A stretch of DNA of 64,000 bases from JAFGRU01 sp963665915 (GTDB lineage Bacteria; Desulfobacterota; Desulfuromonadia; Desulfuromonadales; JAAYDE01), in NCBI GenBank assembly GCA_963665915.2, contig CAXXSG010000002.1:124001-188000 (forward strand), read 5' to 3'. The notes beneath the pieces are model-generated. The model was not told the origin of the DNA, made no database searches, and worked only from the letters and a program-made list of their open reading frames with translations. Shown in pieces: positions 46,781-55,485 of this stretch. The stretch's first letter is position 1. Each line of letters starts with the position of its first letter. The translations under genes were made by a program, and so were the position numbers.

Positions 46781-48172
46781 CTACTCACCGCCCTCGCAAA
46801 ACCGCTGGCTTACTAACTCATTCATCCGGTCCGCCAATTCCGACTCTTCCAACAGCGCCAATCGTCCGTCGCGAACCACTTCGCGTCCACCGACGTAAAC
46901 ACGATCGGCGCGCGGTGTATCGCAGAGGATCAGGGCGGCGAGTGGGTCTTGTGCGACCGCACCGGCCAGGGCGACGTCGTCGGTGCGAAACATTGCAAAG
47001 TCCGCCGCCGCGCCGGGATTCAAATGTCCCAATACCTCGCGATGCAGGCAGCGCGCCCCGCCGATTGTGGTGAGCTTGAAGATCGACTCCACCGGCATCA
47101 GCGGTTCCGCCGTCCCCGCGGCCAGCCCACGTGCCGATAGCAAAGCCTGCTTCGCTTCCGCCAGGATATTCCCGCCATCGTTGCTGCTCGATCCATCGAC
47201 GCCGATGCCCACCGGGACTTCGGCGGCCAGCAGCCGCTCAAGCGGTGCCACGCCGCTGCCCAGCCGCAGGTTCGATCTCGGGCAATGACTCACGCCGGTT
47301 TGCGTCTGGGCAAAGAGCGTGATCTCCTCGTCATTGAGGTAAACGCAATGCGCTAGATAAACGTCCGGCCCCATGAAGCCAAGGTCGGCCAGGAATTTGA
47401 CCGGCCGGCAGCCATGATGCTCCAGACAATACTTCTCCTCCTCGATCGTCTCCGCCAGGTGCGTGTGCAGCAGTACGTCACCGCGTTCACGAGCCATTGT
47501 CGCCGTATCGCGCAACAGTTCCGGCGTGCAATTGAACGGCGAGCAGGGCGCCAGATCGATCCGCCGCATGGCGTACTCATCACGATTGTGATACCGCTCC
47601 AGCACGCGCTGACAATCGGCCAGCACAGCGGCGTCGTCTTCCGTGCAATCGTCCGGCGGCAGCCCGCCATGCGATTGCCCCAGCGTCATCGACCCGCGGC
47701 ACAGATGAATGCGAATGCCCAGTGACTCCGCCGCCTCGAGCACCGCTTCCATCTTCACATCGCTGTTACGCGGCAGCATGTAAAAGTGGTCGCTGGTGGT
47801 CGTGCAGCCGTGCAGCAGCAGTTCGGCGATGCTGATCTGGGCCGCGGTCTTCACGGCCTGGTAATCCAGATGCCGCCACCGCTCATATAGTCCGAGCAGC
47901 CAATCGAACAGCCGCTTGTCCTGCACCGCCGGCAGACAGCGCGTCAGCGATTGATACAGGTGATGGTGTGTGTTCACGAAGCCCGGAACGATGACGTGCT
48001 GTTGGCCGTCGATGACGTGCTTGAACTTGCCCTCGTCGATTCGCTGCTGAAGCTCGCTCGCGAGCACCAATTCGTCGATCCGCCCCTCATCAAACACAAG
48101 GCTATGATGACGCAGCGTGCTGACCGCGTCGTCCTGGGGCGTGATGATCGTTGCGTCGTGTATAACTTTCAC
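46781..48172 (-). CDS. 8-oxoguanine deaminase-like amidohydrolase
   Basis: 463 residues of the ATZ/TRZ-type amidohydrolase superfamily. Metal ligands are in FVNTHHHLYQSL, HTHLAET and GVDGSSSND; SNLRLGSG and LAHCVYLND are also family-like. The combination GQSHGGLPPDD with GVDGSSSNDGGN matches 8-oxoguanine deaminases rather than chlorohydrolases. It would convert 8-oxoguanine to urate in nucleobase salvage. The start is GTG 48172. Guanine deaminase or a cytosine deaminase-like role remains possible. Confidence 0.82.
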   Translation of the reverse strand: MKVIHDATIITPQDDAVSTLRHHSLVFDEGRIDELVLASELQQRIDEGKFKHVIDGQQHVIVPGFVNTHHHLYQSLTRCLPAVQDKRLFDWLLGLYERWRHLDYQAVKTAAQISIAELLLHGCTTTSDHFYMLPRNSDVKMEAVLEAAESLGIRIHLCRGSMTLGQSHGGLPPDDCTEDDAAVLADCQRVLERYHNRDEYAMRRIDLAPCSPFNCTPELLRDTATMARERGDVLLHTHLAETIEEEKYCLEHHGCRPVKFLADLGFMGPDVYLAHCVYLNDEEITLFAQTQTGVSHCPRSNLRLGSGVAPLERLLAAEVPVGIGVDGSSSNDGGNILAEAKQALLSARGLAAGTAEPLMPVESIFKLTTIGGARCLHREVLGHLNPGAAADFAMFRTDDVALAGAVAQDPLAALILCDTPRADRVYVGGREVVRDGRLALLEESELADRMNELVSQRFCEGGE

Positions 48173-48313
48173 GCGATCATTTTACGCGCAAATCCGCCCA
48201 GGACTACCAGTTGCAAACAGACGCCGCATTCGCGCTTGAAGTGAAGCGTCTCAGCGGGTAGGAAGGTGCGAGCAATTGCACTTTGAGCCGCAACCCAACA
48301 CGGGTGATCCGAG

Positions 48314-49207
48314 ATGAAATCTGCAAGCAGAGCGTTCGGCGGGCTTTCGGCATTCCTCGTTCTGACAGGCCTGATGGGAGTGATGACCTTGTCAAGCGGA
48401 TGCGACAGCTCTGGATCGCAGAGCGACGTTCGGCCGCATCGGCCGCGGCGCGAAACGCGTCCGCCGTTGGGGCACCAGCGTCCCGCCTCCGCCTCGAAGC
48501 ACCAGTACAAGGCGGGACCGGGGCTTGCTGTGCCGCCGCATCGCACCGTGTCGCTCGGCGAGTCCGTCGAAGGCCGCCCGCTGACGCTGGAGATTTTCGG
48601 CGACGGTCCCGATCGCGTGTTCATTTTCGGCGGCATTCACGGCGATGAGCCGACCAGTGCCACGCTGGCCAAACGGTTCGCCGATCACCTGCGTATCCAC
48701 TGGGAGATGTTCGAGGGCAAGACGATCGGCATCCTGGCCGAAGCCAACCCCGACGGCCTGCTGCGTAAGACACGCACCAACGCCCACGGTATCGACCTCA
48801 ATCGCAACTTCCCCGCCAGCAATTGGAGCAAAGCCGGCAAAAGCGGGAAACACGGCACGCGTCCGTGCAGCGAGCCGGAGACCCGGGCGATTATCAAGGC
48901 GATGGAGCTCATTCAGCCGGCACGGATTGTCGCGATTCACTCGGCCCGCGGCGGGCGACACTGCAACAACTACGACGGCCCGGCTCGCCTGCTGGCCGAA
49001 GCGATGAACCAGCACAATCGCTATCCGGTGAAGGCGAGCATGGGTTACCCGACGCCGGGCAGCTTTGGCACGTACGCCGGCATCGACCACTGCATCCCGA
49101 CAATCACGCTTGAACTGCCGCGCGCGGACAGCGCACTCAGCGTTTGGCGCGATAATGCGGTTGCGCTGGAGTCGTTTATCGGCGGCGTCCCGGTCGTCGC
49201 CCGCTAG
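48314..49207 (+). CDS. M14-family zinc carboxypeptidase/amidase lipoprotein, copy 1
   Basis: 297 residues. A signal peptide ends at lipobox LSSGC (near 32-36). The catalytic domain has GGIHGDEPTS (Zn His and Glu), ANPDGLL, DLNRNFPASNW and the late TLELP catalytic Glu, like MpaA-type murein peptide amidases. Envelope-anchored peptidase activity on cell-wall peptides or proteins is likely. A closely related second copy follows 245 bp downstream on the same strand. The ATG has no strong ribosome site. Confidence 0.83.
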   Translation: MKSASRAFGGLSAFLVLTGLMGVMTLSSGCDSSGSQSDVRPHRPRRETRPPLGHQRPASASKHQYKAGPGLAVPPHRTVSLGESVEGRPLTLEIFGDGPDRVFIFGGIHGDEPTSATLAKRFADHLRIHWEMFEGKTIGILAEANPDGLLRKTRTNAHGIDLNRNFPASNWSKAGKSGKHGTRPCSEPETRAIIKAMELIQPARIVAIHSARGGRHCNNYDGPARLLAEAMNQHNRYPVKASMGYPTPGSFGTYAGIDHCIPTITLELPRADSALSVWRDNAVALESFIGGVPVVAR

Positions 49208-49236
49208 CTCCCAATCCCGACGATCCTCAAACAGCG

Positions 49237-49302
49237 TGTGCCGCTGCTTCAAGCAGTGCGGCCGCCGGTAACTGTGCATGCACTGCTTGAAGCAGTGGCA
49301 CA
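49237..49302. terminator. long hairpin between the two M14 genes
   Basis: A 22-bp arm starting TGTGCCGCTGCTTCAAGC (49237-49258) pairs with 49281-49302 with a single mismatch, around a 22-nt loop. Each arm also holds the palindrome CTGCTTCAAGCAG. It follows the first M14 gene by 30 bp and would form a very stable RNA stem, probably a terminator, although no U-run follows directly. Confidence 0.6.
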
Positions 49303-49452
49303 CTTCCACGCACGGGGGCGTGCTTATCGATTATAGGTCTGGCGTATCTCCCTTAGAAATAGCGGCTTAGCGGCGGAATAATCCCTGCCGTGACCGCTTC
49401 CGGGCTATCCCCGGTTTGCGGTTGCGTCCTAGTGGTCTCAGGAGGCCAGGGA

Positions 49453-50343
49453 ATGAAGCGTAGCCGCCGCCGTCCGCCGCACATCGTGCGCTCAATCGCC
49501 GTTGCTCGCGTCCGCACTCCTGCCTGGAGGCGTGGATGGTGGGCAGCCATTCTTGCCGCGGCGTTGACTCTGTTCGGTTTGGGGTGCAATGGTTGGCCCT
49601 CGGCGGCGGCCGAACTTGCGACAGCCTGCCTCGAATCGCCCACGCCGGCAGCGGCAAAGGCGCCTCGTGTCGAGAAGCTGCTGCTCGGCCATTCCGTTGA
49701 AGGCCGGCCAATTGAAATGAATGTCTTTGGCGATGGCGACGATGTGCTGCTGATCGTTGGCGGCATTCACGGCGACGAGCCGAACGGAGCCCGCCTGGCC
49801 CGCCGCATTCGTGACTACCTCAGCATCAATCCGGACCTCACCGCGCACCATACCGTTGCGATCATCCCCGTCGCGAATCCTGATGGCCTCGCACGCGGTA
49901 CGCGAACGAATGCCCACGGCGTTGATCTGAATCGAAACTTCCCGTCCGGCGATTGGACGCCGATTGCCTCACGCGGCGGCAAGCATGGTGAGCGGGCGGC
50001 CAGCGAACCGGAGACGCAGGCCGTTGTGCGGGCCATCCGGCAACTGAAGCCTACTCGGATCATCGACATGCATTCGATTCCGCTCGGTTACCACGGCAAC
50101 AACTATGACGGGCCGGCCGAGCAACTTGCGATACTGATGGGGCAGTACAACGAATATCCCATCCTGCCAAGCATCGGCTATCCAACGCCGGGCGCGCTCG
50201 GAAACTGGGCCGGCCGCGATCTGAACATTGCGACCATTACGCTTGAGTTGCCGCGTGGCGTGAATCCTGAGCGGTGCTGGCAGGAGAACGCGGGGGCGCT
50301 TCTGGCGGCAATGGGTAACGAAGTGCTGGCATCGAGCCGGTAA
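49453..50343 (+). CDS. M14-family zinc carboxypeptidase/amidase lipoprotein, copy 2
   Basis: 296 residues, paralogous with the gene just upstream. It has an Arg-rich N-terminus, a hydrophobic helix ending in lipobox FGLGC, then HSVEGRPIEM, GGIHGDEPNG, ANPDGLA, DLNRNFPSGDW and TLELPRG. The start at 49453 follows AGGAGG by 9 nt; a GTG at 49390 is less likely. Tandem duplication has diverged, so the two may cut different peptides. The promoter probably lies after the hairpin at 49237-49302. Confidence 0.83.
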   Translation: MKRSRRRPPHIVRSIAVARVRTPAWRRGWWAAILAAALTLFGLGCNGWPSAAAELATACLESPTPAAAKAPRVEKLLLGHSVEGRPIEMNVFGDGDDVLLIVGGIHGDEPNGARLARRIRDYLSINPDLTAHHTVAIIPVANPDGLARGTRTNAHGVDLNRNFPSGDWTPIASRGGKHGERAASEPETQAVVRAIRQLKPTRIIDMHSIPLGYHGNNYDGPAEQLAILMGQYNEYPILPSIGYPTPGALGNWAGRDLNIATITLELPRGVNPERCWQENAGALLAAMGNEVLASSR

Positions 50344-50372
50344 GCGTAGAAAAGCGTTGCACGACGGTGTGT

Positions 50373-51188
50373 TTATGACGCCGGAATGTCGCGCCGGGCA
50401 AACCGCCACATCCCCACGAGCCAAAGCGCAATCGCACCGCATAGCAGGATGACGATGTCGCTGACTGGCCATTCGCCGGTCCGCGCGCAATCAACCGGGC
50501 GGTAGTAGTGCAGAAAGCCGAGAAAGCTGAATCGCTCGATCACCGGCACAAAGACCGCCAGGAAGTTCACCAGAAACGAGACCAAGAGTGTCGCCAGAAT
50601 CACGGCGACCGCAACGCCGCGCCGTGAACTGATCGCGGCGACGCACAACGTGCCGCCGGCGACGGCGAGCAGCAGCGCACAGAAGTTGACGGCGGCGATG
50701 AACACGCGATAGGCGTTCAGCGGTTCTTCGGGCCCGAACAGCCGACCGCCGACCAGCAGCCCGATCCAGGCCGCCACGCCCAGCAAGACGCAACTGACCA
50801 GTGGAAGGATGGAGACACTCGCGTAGACGGTGGCTCGTGAGACCGGGAGCGTGAGCAGCAGGTCCGCCGTGCCGGCGTCGAGTTCGCGCACCGTGCCGCG
50901 TGTTCCGCTGGTGATCAGCAGTGCCCAGCAGGCGGCCAGCAGGAACGGATGAACCATGCCGAGGCTCATCAGCGAGGTGATCGAAACATCTTCATCGATG
51001 TTCACGCCGGCCAGCATTTCCAGCATCTTTTGGATGATGGGGATGCGACGCCACAGTTGCAGCAGATCTTCGGCGACGTTGTCGATTGCGACGACGTAGA
51101 GCATCTCGAATCCGACGACCGCGACAAACACCAGCGCGAGTATCCACGCACCGTCACGAAAGGACCGTTTGACGATGGCAGCATTCAT
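50373..51188 (-). CDS. ABC-2 type transporter permease
   Basis: 271 residues with about six hydrophobic helices (WILALVFVAVVGFEML, ISILPLVSCVLLGVAAWIG, FARRD at the C-terminus). The ATG overlaps the stop of the ATPase gene as ATGA, so they are coupled. It resembles NosY/ABC-2 membrane subunits that export lipids, drugs or copper-related cargo; cargo is unknown. A large soluble loop after helix 1 (DNVAEDLLQLWRRI) is present. Confidence 0.8.
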   Translation of the reverse strand: MNAAIVKRSFRDGAWILALVFVAVVGFEMLYVVAIDNVAEDLLQLWRRIPIIQKMLEMLAGVNIDEDVSITSLMSLGMVHPFLLAACWALLITSGTRGTVRELDAGTADLLLTLPVSRATVYASVSILPLVSCVLLGVAAWIGLLVGGRLFGPEEPLNAYRVFIAAVNFCALLLAVAGGTLCVAAISSRRGVAVAVILATLLVSFLVNFLAVFVPVIERFSFLGFLHYYRPVDCARTGEWPVSDIVILLCGAIALWLVGMWRFARRDIPAS

Positions 51189-52081
51189 GCGCGGCCCTCC
51201 GGTCCCGTGTCGGTGTAGTACGCGAGAAACAGATCCTCCAAATCGGGCGGGGCGATGTTGACGTCTGTCACGTTCTGTGACGCCAGCCATTTCAGCAGAT
51301 CGCCGGCCGGGCCGGTCCACGTGCCGCGCAGGCTTTGTTCGGATTGCTGGGTGATCTTCAACGCCGGCGGCGGATTGCCGATCGCCGGGCCGCGGCCAAA
51401 TTGCACATCCACGCGACGAACGGCGCGCCGCCGTAAGACGGCGATCTGCTCCTGCTCGATCAGCCGGCCGTTGCGCAGGATGGCGACCTGCTCGCACAGC
51501 TCCTCGACTTCGCTGAGCGTGTGGCTCGAAAAGAGCACGGTGCGCCCGTCGTCGGTCACGCGGCGAATCTCGTCGTAGAGCACTTCGCGAATGAGCGGAT
51601 CGAGGCCGATTGTCGGTTCGTCGAGAATGACCAGTTGCGGGCGGTGCATCAACGCCTGAATCAGGCCCAGCTTCTGTTTCATGCCGCGCGAGTAGGCGCG
51701 CACCCGGCGGTCCAGATCCAAATCGAGGGCCGACGAGAGTCGGCGAATCTCTGCCCGGCAGTCAGCGCGACGCACGCCCGCAAAGTAGTCGAGCGTCTGC
51801 CGTCCGGTCAGGTGGCTGTAGAACCGCACGTCGCCCGGCAGGTAGCCGACTTGTTGACGCAAGCGCGGACCACGTATCCAAACGTCCTGGTCGAGCACAC
51901 GCGCCTGGCCGGATGAAGCCCGCAGCAGTCCCAGCAAAATGCGGATCGTCGTGGTTTTGCCGGCACCGTTGGGGCCGAGAAAGCCAAAACGACACCCCGC
52001 CGCGACGCGCAGATTCACGTCGCGCAGCGCAACAAACTGGCCGTATCGCTTGCAGAGATTCTCTGTCCGGATCACGTCCAT
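51185..52081 (-). CDS. ABC transporter ATP-binding protein
   Basis: 298 residues. Walker A GPNGAGKTT, Q-loop GYLPGD, signature YSRGMKQKLG, Walker B LVILDEPTIGLD and switch His in FSSHTLSEV are all present. An extra C-terminal domain of about 75 residues follows, common in ABC-2 exporters. It partners with the permease encoded just downstream and with the signal-peptide protein upstream, 49 bp away. Confidence 0.9.
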   Translation of the reverse strand: MDVIRTENLCKRYGQFVALRDVNLRVAAGCRFGFLGPNGAGKTTTIRILLGLLRASSGQARVLDQDVWIRGPRLRQQVGYLPGDVRFYSHLTGRQTLDYFAGVRRADCRAEIRRLSSALDLDLDRRVRAYSRGMKQKLGLIQALMHRPQLVILDEPTIGLDPLIREVLYDEIRRVTDDGRTVLFSSHTLSEVEELCEQVAILRNGRLIEQEQIAVLRRRAVRRVDVQFGRGPAIGNPPPALKITQQSEQSLRGTWTGPAGDLLKWLASQNVTDVNIAPPDLEDLFLAYYTDTGPEGRA

Positions 52082-52129
52082 GCCGCGATTACATCGTACG
52101 CGGCTACGTGGGGCAAATCGGTCGGCGTG

Positions 52130-52720
52130 TTATTCCGCATCCGCCGGCGGCGGGGCGGGCGTGTCAGTGGATTCGGCCTGTAGTCGCTTGCGGCGGCTGG
52201 CGTGCCACGTCAGGGCGACGACAAAGAGCACCGCCATTCCAATCACCATGGCGTTGCGTTCGAGCAGCGATTGGGCGGAAGGGACTTCGACGTTGTCGAC
52301 GGTGACCTCGGTGCCGTCAGCAAACTTCACGATGGCTTTGCCGGGCCGCGCCATCACATTGCTGCTGAGCGAAATGCGCATTTGGAACGATTCCGAGCGA
52401 TTGGCCGGAATGCCGTCGGCGGGTTTCTCCACGTAGGCCCGCACGAATCCGGGGGCGTTCTTCCCGCCGACCATCGAGCGGTTCTTCCAATCCTGCGACC
52501 AGCCATCCGGGCAGACGAGTGTGTCGGCGCGGTAATGATCAAACTGAATGGACACGATCGGTTGATCATGATTGTTCGTGACCTTCCAGGCATAGTTCTG
52601 CGAGTTCACGGCGTCCACGCCACCAGTAATCGTGACGAGCGGCGTATCGCCGTGCGCGGCTTGCGTTGCCAACGACGCGATGATTACGAGCCAGACGGAA
52701 GCGGTGCAGTTGATTCGCAT
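52130..52720 (-). CDS. membrane-anchored exported protein of the ABC exporter operon
   Basis: 196 residues. A signal peptide (WLVIIASLATQAAHG) leads to a beta-rich domain (NNHDQPIVSIQFDHYRADT) and a C-terminal membrane helix (VIGMAVLFVVALTWH) with a short basic and Pro-rich tail. Its position first in the operon suggests an accessory part of the transporter. I do not recognise the domain. ATG 52720 was chosen so that the signal peptide stays at the N-terminus. Confidence 0.65.
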   Translation of the reverse strand: MRINCTASVWLVIIASLATQAAHGDTPLVTITGGVDAVNSQNYAWKVTNNHDQPIVSIQFDHYRADTLVCPDGWSQDWKNRSMVGGKNAPGFVRAYVEKPADGIPANRSESFQMRISLSSNVMARPGKAIVKFADGTEVTVDNVEVPSAQSLLERNAMVIGMAVLFVVALTWHASRRKRLQAESTDTPAPPPADAE

Positions 52721-52843
52721 CGGACGCTCACTCTTGGTGGTCACGGTTTCGCAGCGGCCAAGCGAGGTCGCCACAGTTATATGATGAGGCCAACCGGCGC
52801 ACCTGTCACGCCTATAACACTGTTAGAAGATCGCTTGTGGTAA

Positions 52844-53615
52844 CTATTCCCCGGAGGAGAGGTTGACGCTTTGCATCTCGTAGCACGCGCTGGCCGGATA
52901 CAGCTCCTGCCGGCAGGTTGGGCATAGGCCATGGCTGAATTCAGCGTCGCTGTGGTCCCGGATGTACAGTTCGATCTGCTCCCAATATCCGCTGTCGTTG
53001 CGGATGCGCCTTGCACGCCGAACAGATTGGCAGCAAGCCCGATAGCGTCTTCACTTCGGCGAGGGCGCGGCGTAACTCGGTGACAAGCTGCTCGCGTTGT
53101 CGTTCGTGTTTCTTCCGTTCGGTGATGTCCTGAAGGAGCCCGTCGTAAGCGACCAGCTTTCCGTTGGCGTCAAAGTCGGGCACCTGAATCGAACGCACCC
53201 AGCGGACGGCACCGTCCTTGCGAATCAGCCGATGCTCGATCGGCTTGGAAGCAACTCCGGATAGCGTCTGGGCGGCTTGGCGTTTCACGCGGGCGCGATC
53301 GGCCTTCGGCACCATTCGCAACCAGAGATAGCGATCGCGTGCGAATTCTTCGGCGGTATAGCCGGTTACGCCTACGCACGCCGCGGCGTGAATTGTCGCC
53401 GTGGGCACGCCGTCGCGGACGCGGACGGTGTAGATGTAGTCGGTCAGGGCAGCGGTAATACGGCGATAACGCTTCTCGCGCACATGAAGCGCATGCTGGA
53501 TGCGCAGATGGGCCGACCGAACGTGCTCGATCTCCGCGGCTCGCAGCCGCAGATGGCGCAGCTCGTCCTCACACCCGTGCGTCTGGCTGGTTGATTCCCG
53601 TATTCCGTGGCCCAT
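52844..53615 (-). CDS. PAS-domain protein with C-terminal Cys-rich motif, one frameshift
   Basis: About 256 residues after repair. A coiled region precedes one PAS domain (YTVRVRDGVPTATIHAAACV to LLQDITERKKHERQ). The end is a known motif of planctomycete and deltaproteobacterial PAS proteins: LPICSACK, then IRNDSGYWEQIELYIRDH and CPTCRQEL, probably binding metal with four Cys. The frame slips near 53012 in AAGGCGC; dropping one base joins the halves and ends at TAG 52844. There is no kinase core, so it is probably a sensor partner or a cut-down fragment. ATG 53615 has GGAG 6 nt upstream. Confidence 0.72.
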
Positions 53616-53733
53616 GCAAGGCTCCGCACTCGCCCGCGAATCGGCGAGATTTACGAAACCCCTCCCAATAAGGCTTATCGGAATGCACTGGTTGCGCACT
53701 TAACAAAGACGGCCTTGGTTTGTGCAATGATTG

Positions 53734-55171
53734 TCACGTTAGCAGCAGCGATTGGCCCGGTTTCACTTCCGGCGGAGCAACCAGCCGGCGGGCCAGATCC
53801 TCGGCATCGAGCGCGAACGCCGGGCTGATTTCGAGCAGGGCGTCCGGCTCGCCCTCGGCGTCACGCGGCACCGCGCAACCACAGGCTTCCAGCCAACGGG
53901 CCGCCCGCCGAAGCAGATCGCGCCGCGTCGTCGCGGGCGAGTCGGTGCCCTCCGCGTTCTTCACCGGCGAGAATTCTTCTTCGCGCGGCGTATAGAGCAC
54001 GAGTGCGTTTTCTCCCAGCGGGATCGCGTCGAACACGAACGTCTCCAGTTTGACGATCGCGGATTCCGTGGGGCCTGGCCGCACTTGCTTCGGTGCCGAG
54101 CACGGCGAGTTTCTTGTCGGCCCGGTGCCACGGCAATTGCACCTTCGCCTCTGGCGCGGTCAGGCGCTCTACGAAGTCGCGTCGAATGATATGAATCGCG
54201 ATGCTGACCGGCGTCGAAAACACGCGAGCCATCGGCGTTCTTAGCCGTGGCCAGCTCTTCCGAGAGGTCGCTGTACTCGATGACGGCCACTTTGCCGTCG
54301 ACCAGACAGAAGTTGCCGACGCGCTCCAGATCGTGCGCCTTGGTGACGGCCTTGCTCGACATCTCCGACTGCGTCTCGATGTGCAGGCCGACGAAGAGCG
54401 GATCGATCACTTTGACCAGCGGATTATCGACCTGGAAATAGCTGATGTGCTCGATGCCGTGCTCGCGCATGTCGGCCAGCGCGCCGCTGTGCTCGAGCGC
54501 GCGAAAGCTCCCGCCGTGGCCGTCCGGCCCGAGCGCCAGGCGATGTTTTTCCGCCATCGCAAAGCGGCCGTCCGGCAGGAACGCTGGCATCTGTCCCTTG
54601 CGGGAAGAAGATCACTTCCGACTCGGGCAGGCCAAAGTAGTTGTTCTCTTCAAAGACCTTCAGCGTGTCGTCGTGATTGCCGGGGCTGGTCATGATGTAC
54701 CAGCGCGGCAGTCGTTCGTAGCGGCGCTGAATGCCGAGCAGGTATTCGGCGAAGACCTGGAACAGCATCGCGTCACGAATCGGCGTGATGCGGAACGCGC
54801 CCTTGGGCCCGTCAAAGCCGAGCCGAGTGCCCTGGCCGCCAGCGACGGTGAACGCCGCGACCTTACCGCCGCGAATCGCCGCAATGCCGACCTGCGTCGC
54901 GACGCGGTAGCGTTCTTCCAACTCGGGTGTTGGCGAGGCCGGGAGCATTGGCGGCGGATCGATTTTGCTGGGCAGTTCGATTGGCGGGCGCTGTTTCACG
55001 AACCGGTCGATCAGCGGCGCGCAGCGTGCTAGGTCCACCTGATCGAGATCGTCTAGCAACTGGGCTTGCTGGTGGCTGTTGAGTTCGTCCCACCACGTGA
55101 GCACGTGCTGCTGGCCGTATTGCTGAAGTTTTTTCCTGGTAATCCTTGAAACGTCTGCCCAATGCGCTCAT
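53734..55171 (-). CDS. UTP-dependent sugar-1-phosphate uridylyltransferase (UAP1-like), several frameshifts
   Basis: Four or more reading-frame breaks divide this gene. The ATG 55171 follows AGGAGAAGGCAAG and gives MSALGRRFKDYQEK; a one-base gain in an A-run near 55130 shifts the frame to LTWWDELNSHQQAQLL. Further slips lie near 54600, 54220 and 54095. Family motifs are AGGQGTRLGFDGPKG, QVDNPLVKVIDPLFVG and VKLETFVFDAIPL. It makes UDP-GlcNAc or UDP-glucose for cell-surface sugars. Breaks are small indels, so a sequencing artefact is more likely than decay, and their density may reflect low coverage at a contig end. Confidence 0.8.
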
Positions 55172-55190
55172 CTTGCCTTCTCCTGAGCCG
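55172..55190. other. apparent junction between two unrelated genomes
   Basis: Left of here an intact planctomycete-like ribosome site and start codon face left. Right of here a Crp/Fnr gene begins without its sensor half, and every later gene is deltaproteobacterial. GC visibly drops. No transposase, att-like repeat or tRNA is present, which fits an artificial join better than an insertion. Confidence 0.8.
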
Positions 55191-55395
55191 GGAAAAGGGG
55201 GATGCCGAGCAGGTAAGTCTTGAGGTCTCCAAAGGGCAGTTGGCCAGCCTTCTGGGGACCATTCCCGAAACTCTTTCCCGTATCCTGGCCAAGATGGGTA
55301 AACAGGGGCTTATTGAAGTGAACGGTTTGAATATCATCCTGCGTGATCCCGACGGGCTGGAAGATCTTGCTGAAGGTGAAGTCAAGTTGACGTAA
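55177..55395 (+). CDS. Crp/Fnr-family regulator, 3' fragment (HcpR-like)
   Basis: Only the C-terminal winged helix-turn-helix remains: LLLSREKGDAEQVSLEVS, GQLASLLGTIPETLSRILAK and a basic wing. The cNMP/haem sensor half is missing because the sequence changes source near 55180; the left edge given is approximate. The IPETLSRILAKM recognition helix has the ETxSR pattern of Fnr/Dnr-type proteins. Facing hcp across two terminators suggests it is HcpR, the nitric-oxide-responsive regulator of hcp in deltaproteobacteria; that role is inferred. Confidence 0.8.
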   Translation, partial: LLLSREKGDAEQVSLEVSKGQLASLLGTIPETLSRILAKMGKQGLIEVNGLNIILRDPDGLEDLAEGEVKLT

Positions 55396-55396
55396 A

Positions 55397-55424
55397 AAAC
55401 CCGCAGGGAAAATATGCGGGGTTT
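55397..55424. terminator. terminator of the Crp/Fnr gene
   Basis: AAACCCGCA (55397-55405) pairs with TGCGGGGTTT (55415-55424) with one bulged G, and A/T runs lie on both sides. It begins right at the stop codon of the regulator gene. Confidence 0.75.
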
Positions 55425-55437
55425 CTCAGTTAACGGA

Positions 55438-55467
55438 AGAGCGGCCCTTTTCGGGGCCGCTCTTTTT
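55438..55467. terminator. bidirectional rho-independent terminator between regulator and hcp
   Basis: AGAGCGGCCC (55438-55447) pairs perfectly with GGGCCGCTCT (55454-55463), loop TTTTCG, followed by a T-run. It lies 19 bp beyond the hcp stop. Confidence 0.9.
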
Positions 55468-55485
55468 ATGTTGATAAGGGTTGAT

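Noticed and set aside
55172..55190. Horizontal transfer of the 55-64 kb block into a planctomycete
   Set aside because: No mobility gene or boundary repeat, and a regulator cut in half at the edge, favour a chimeric join.
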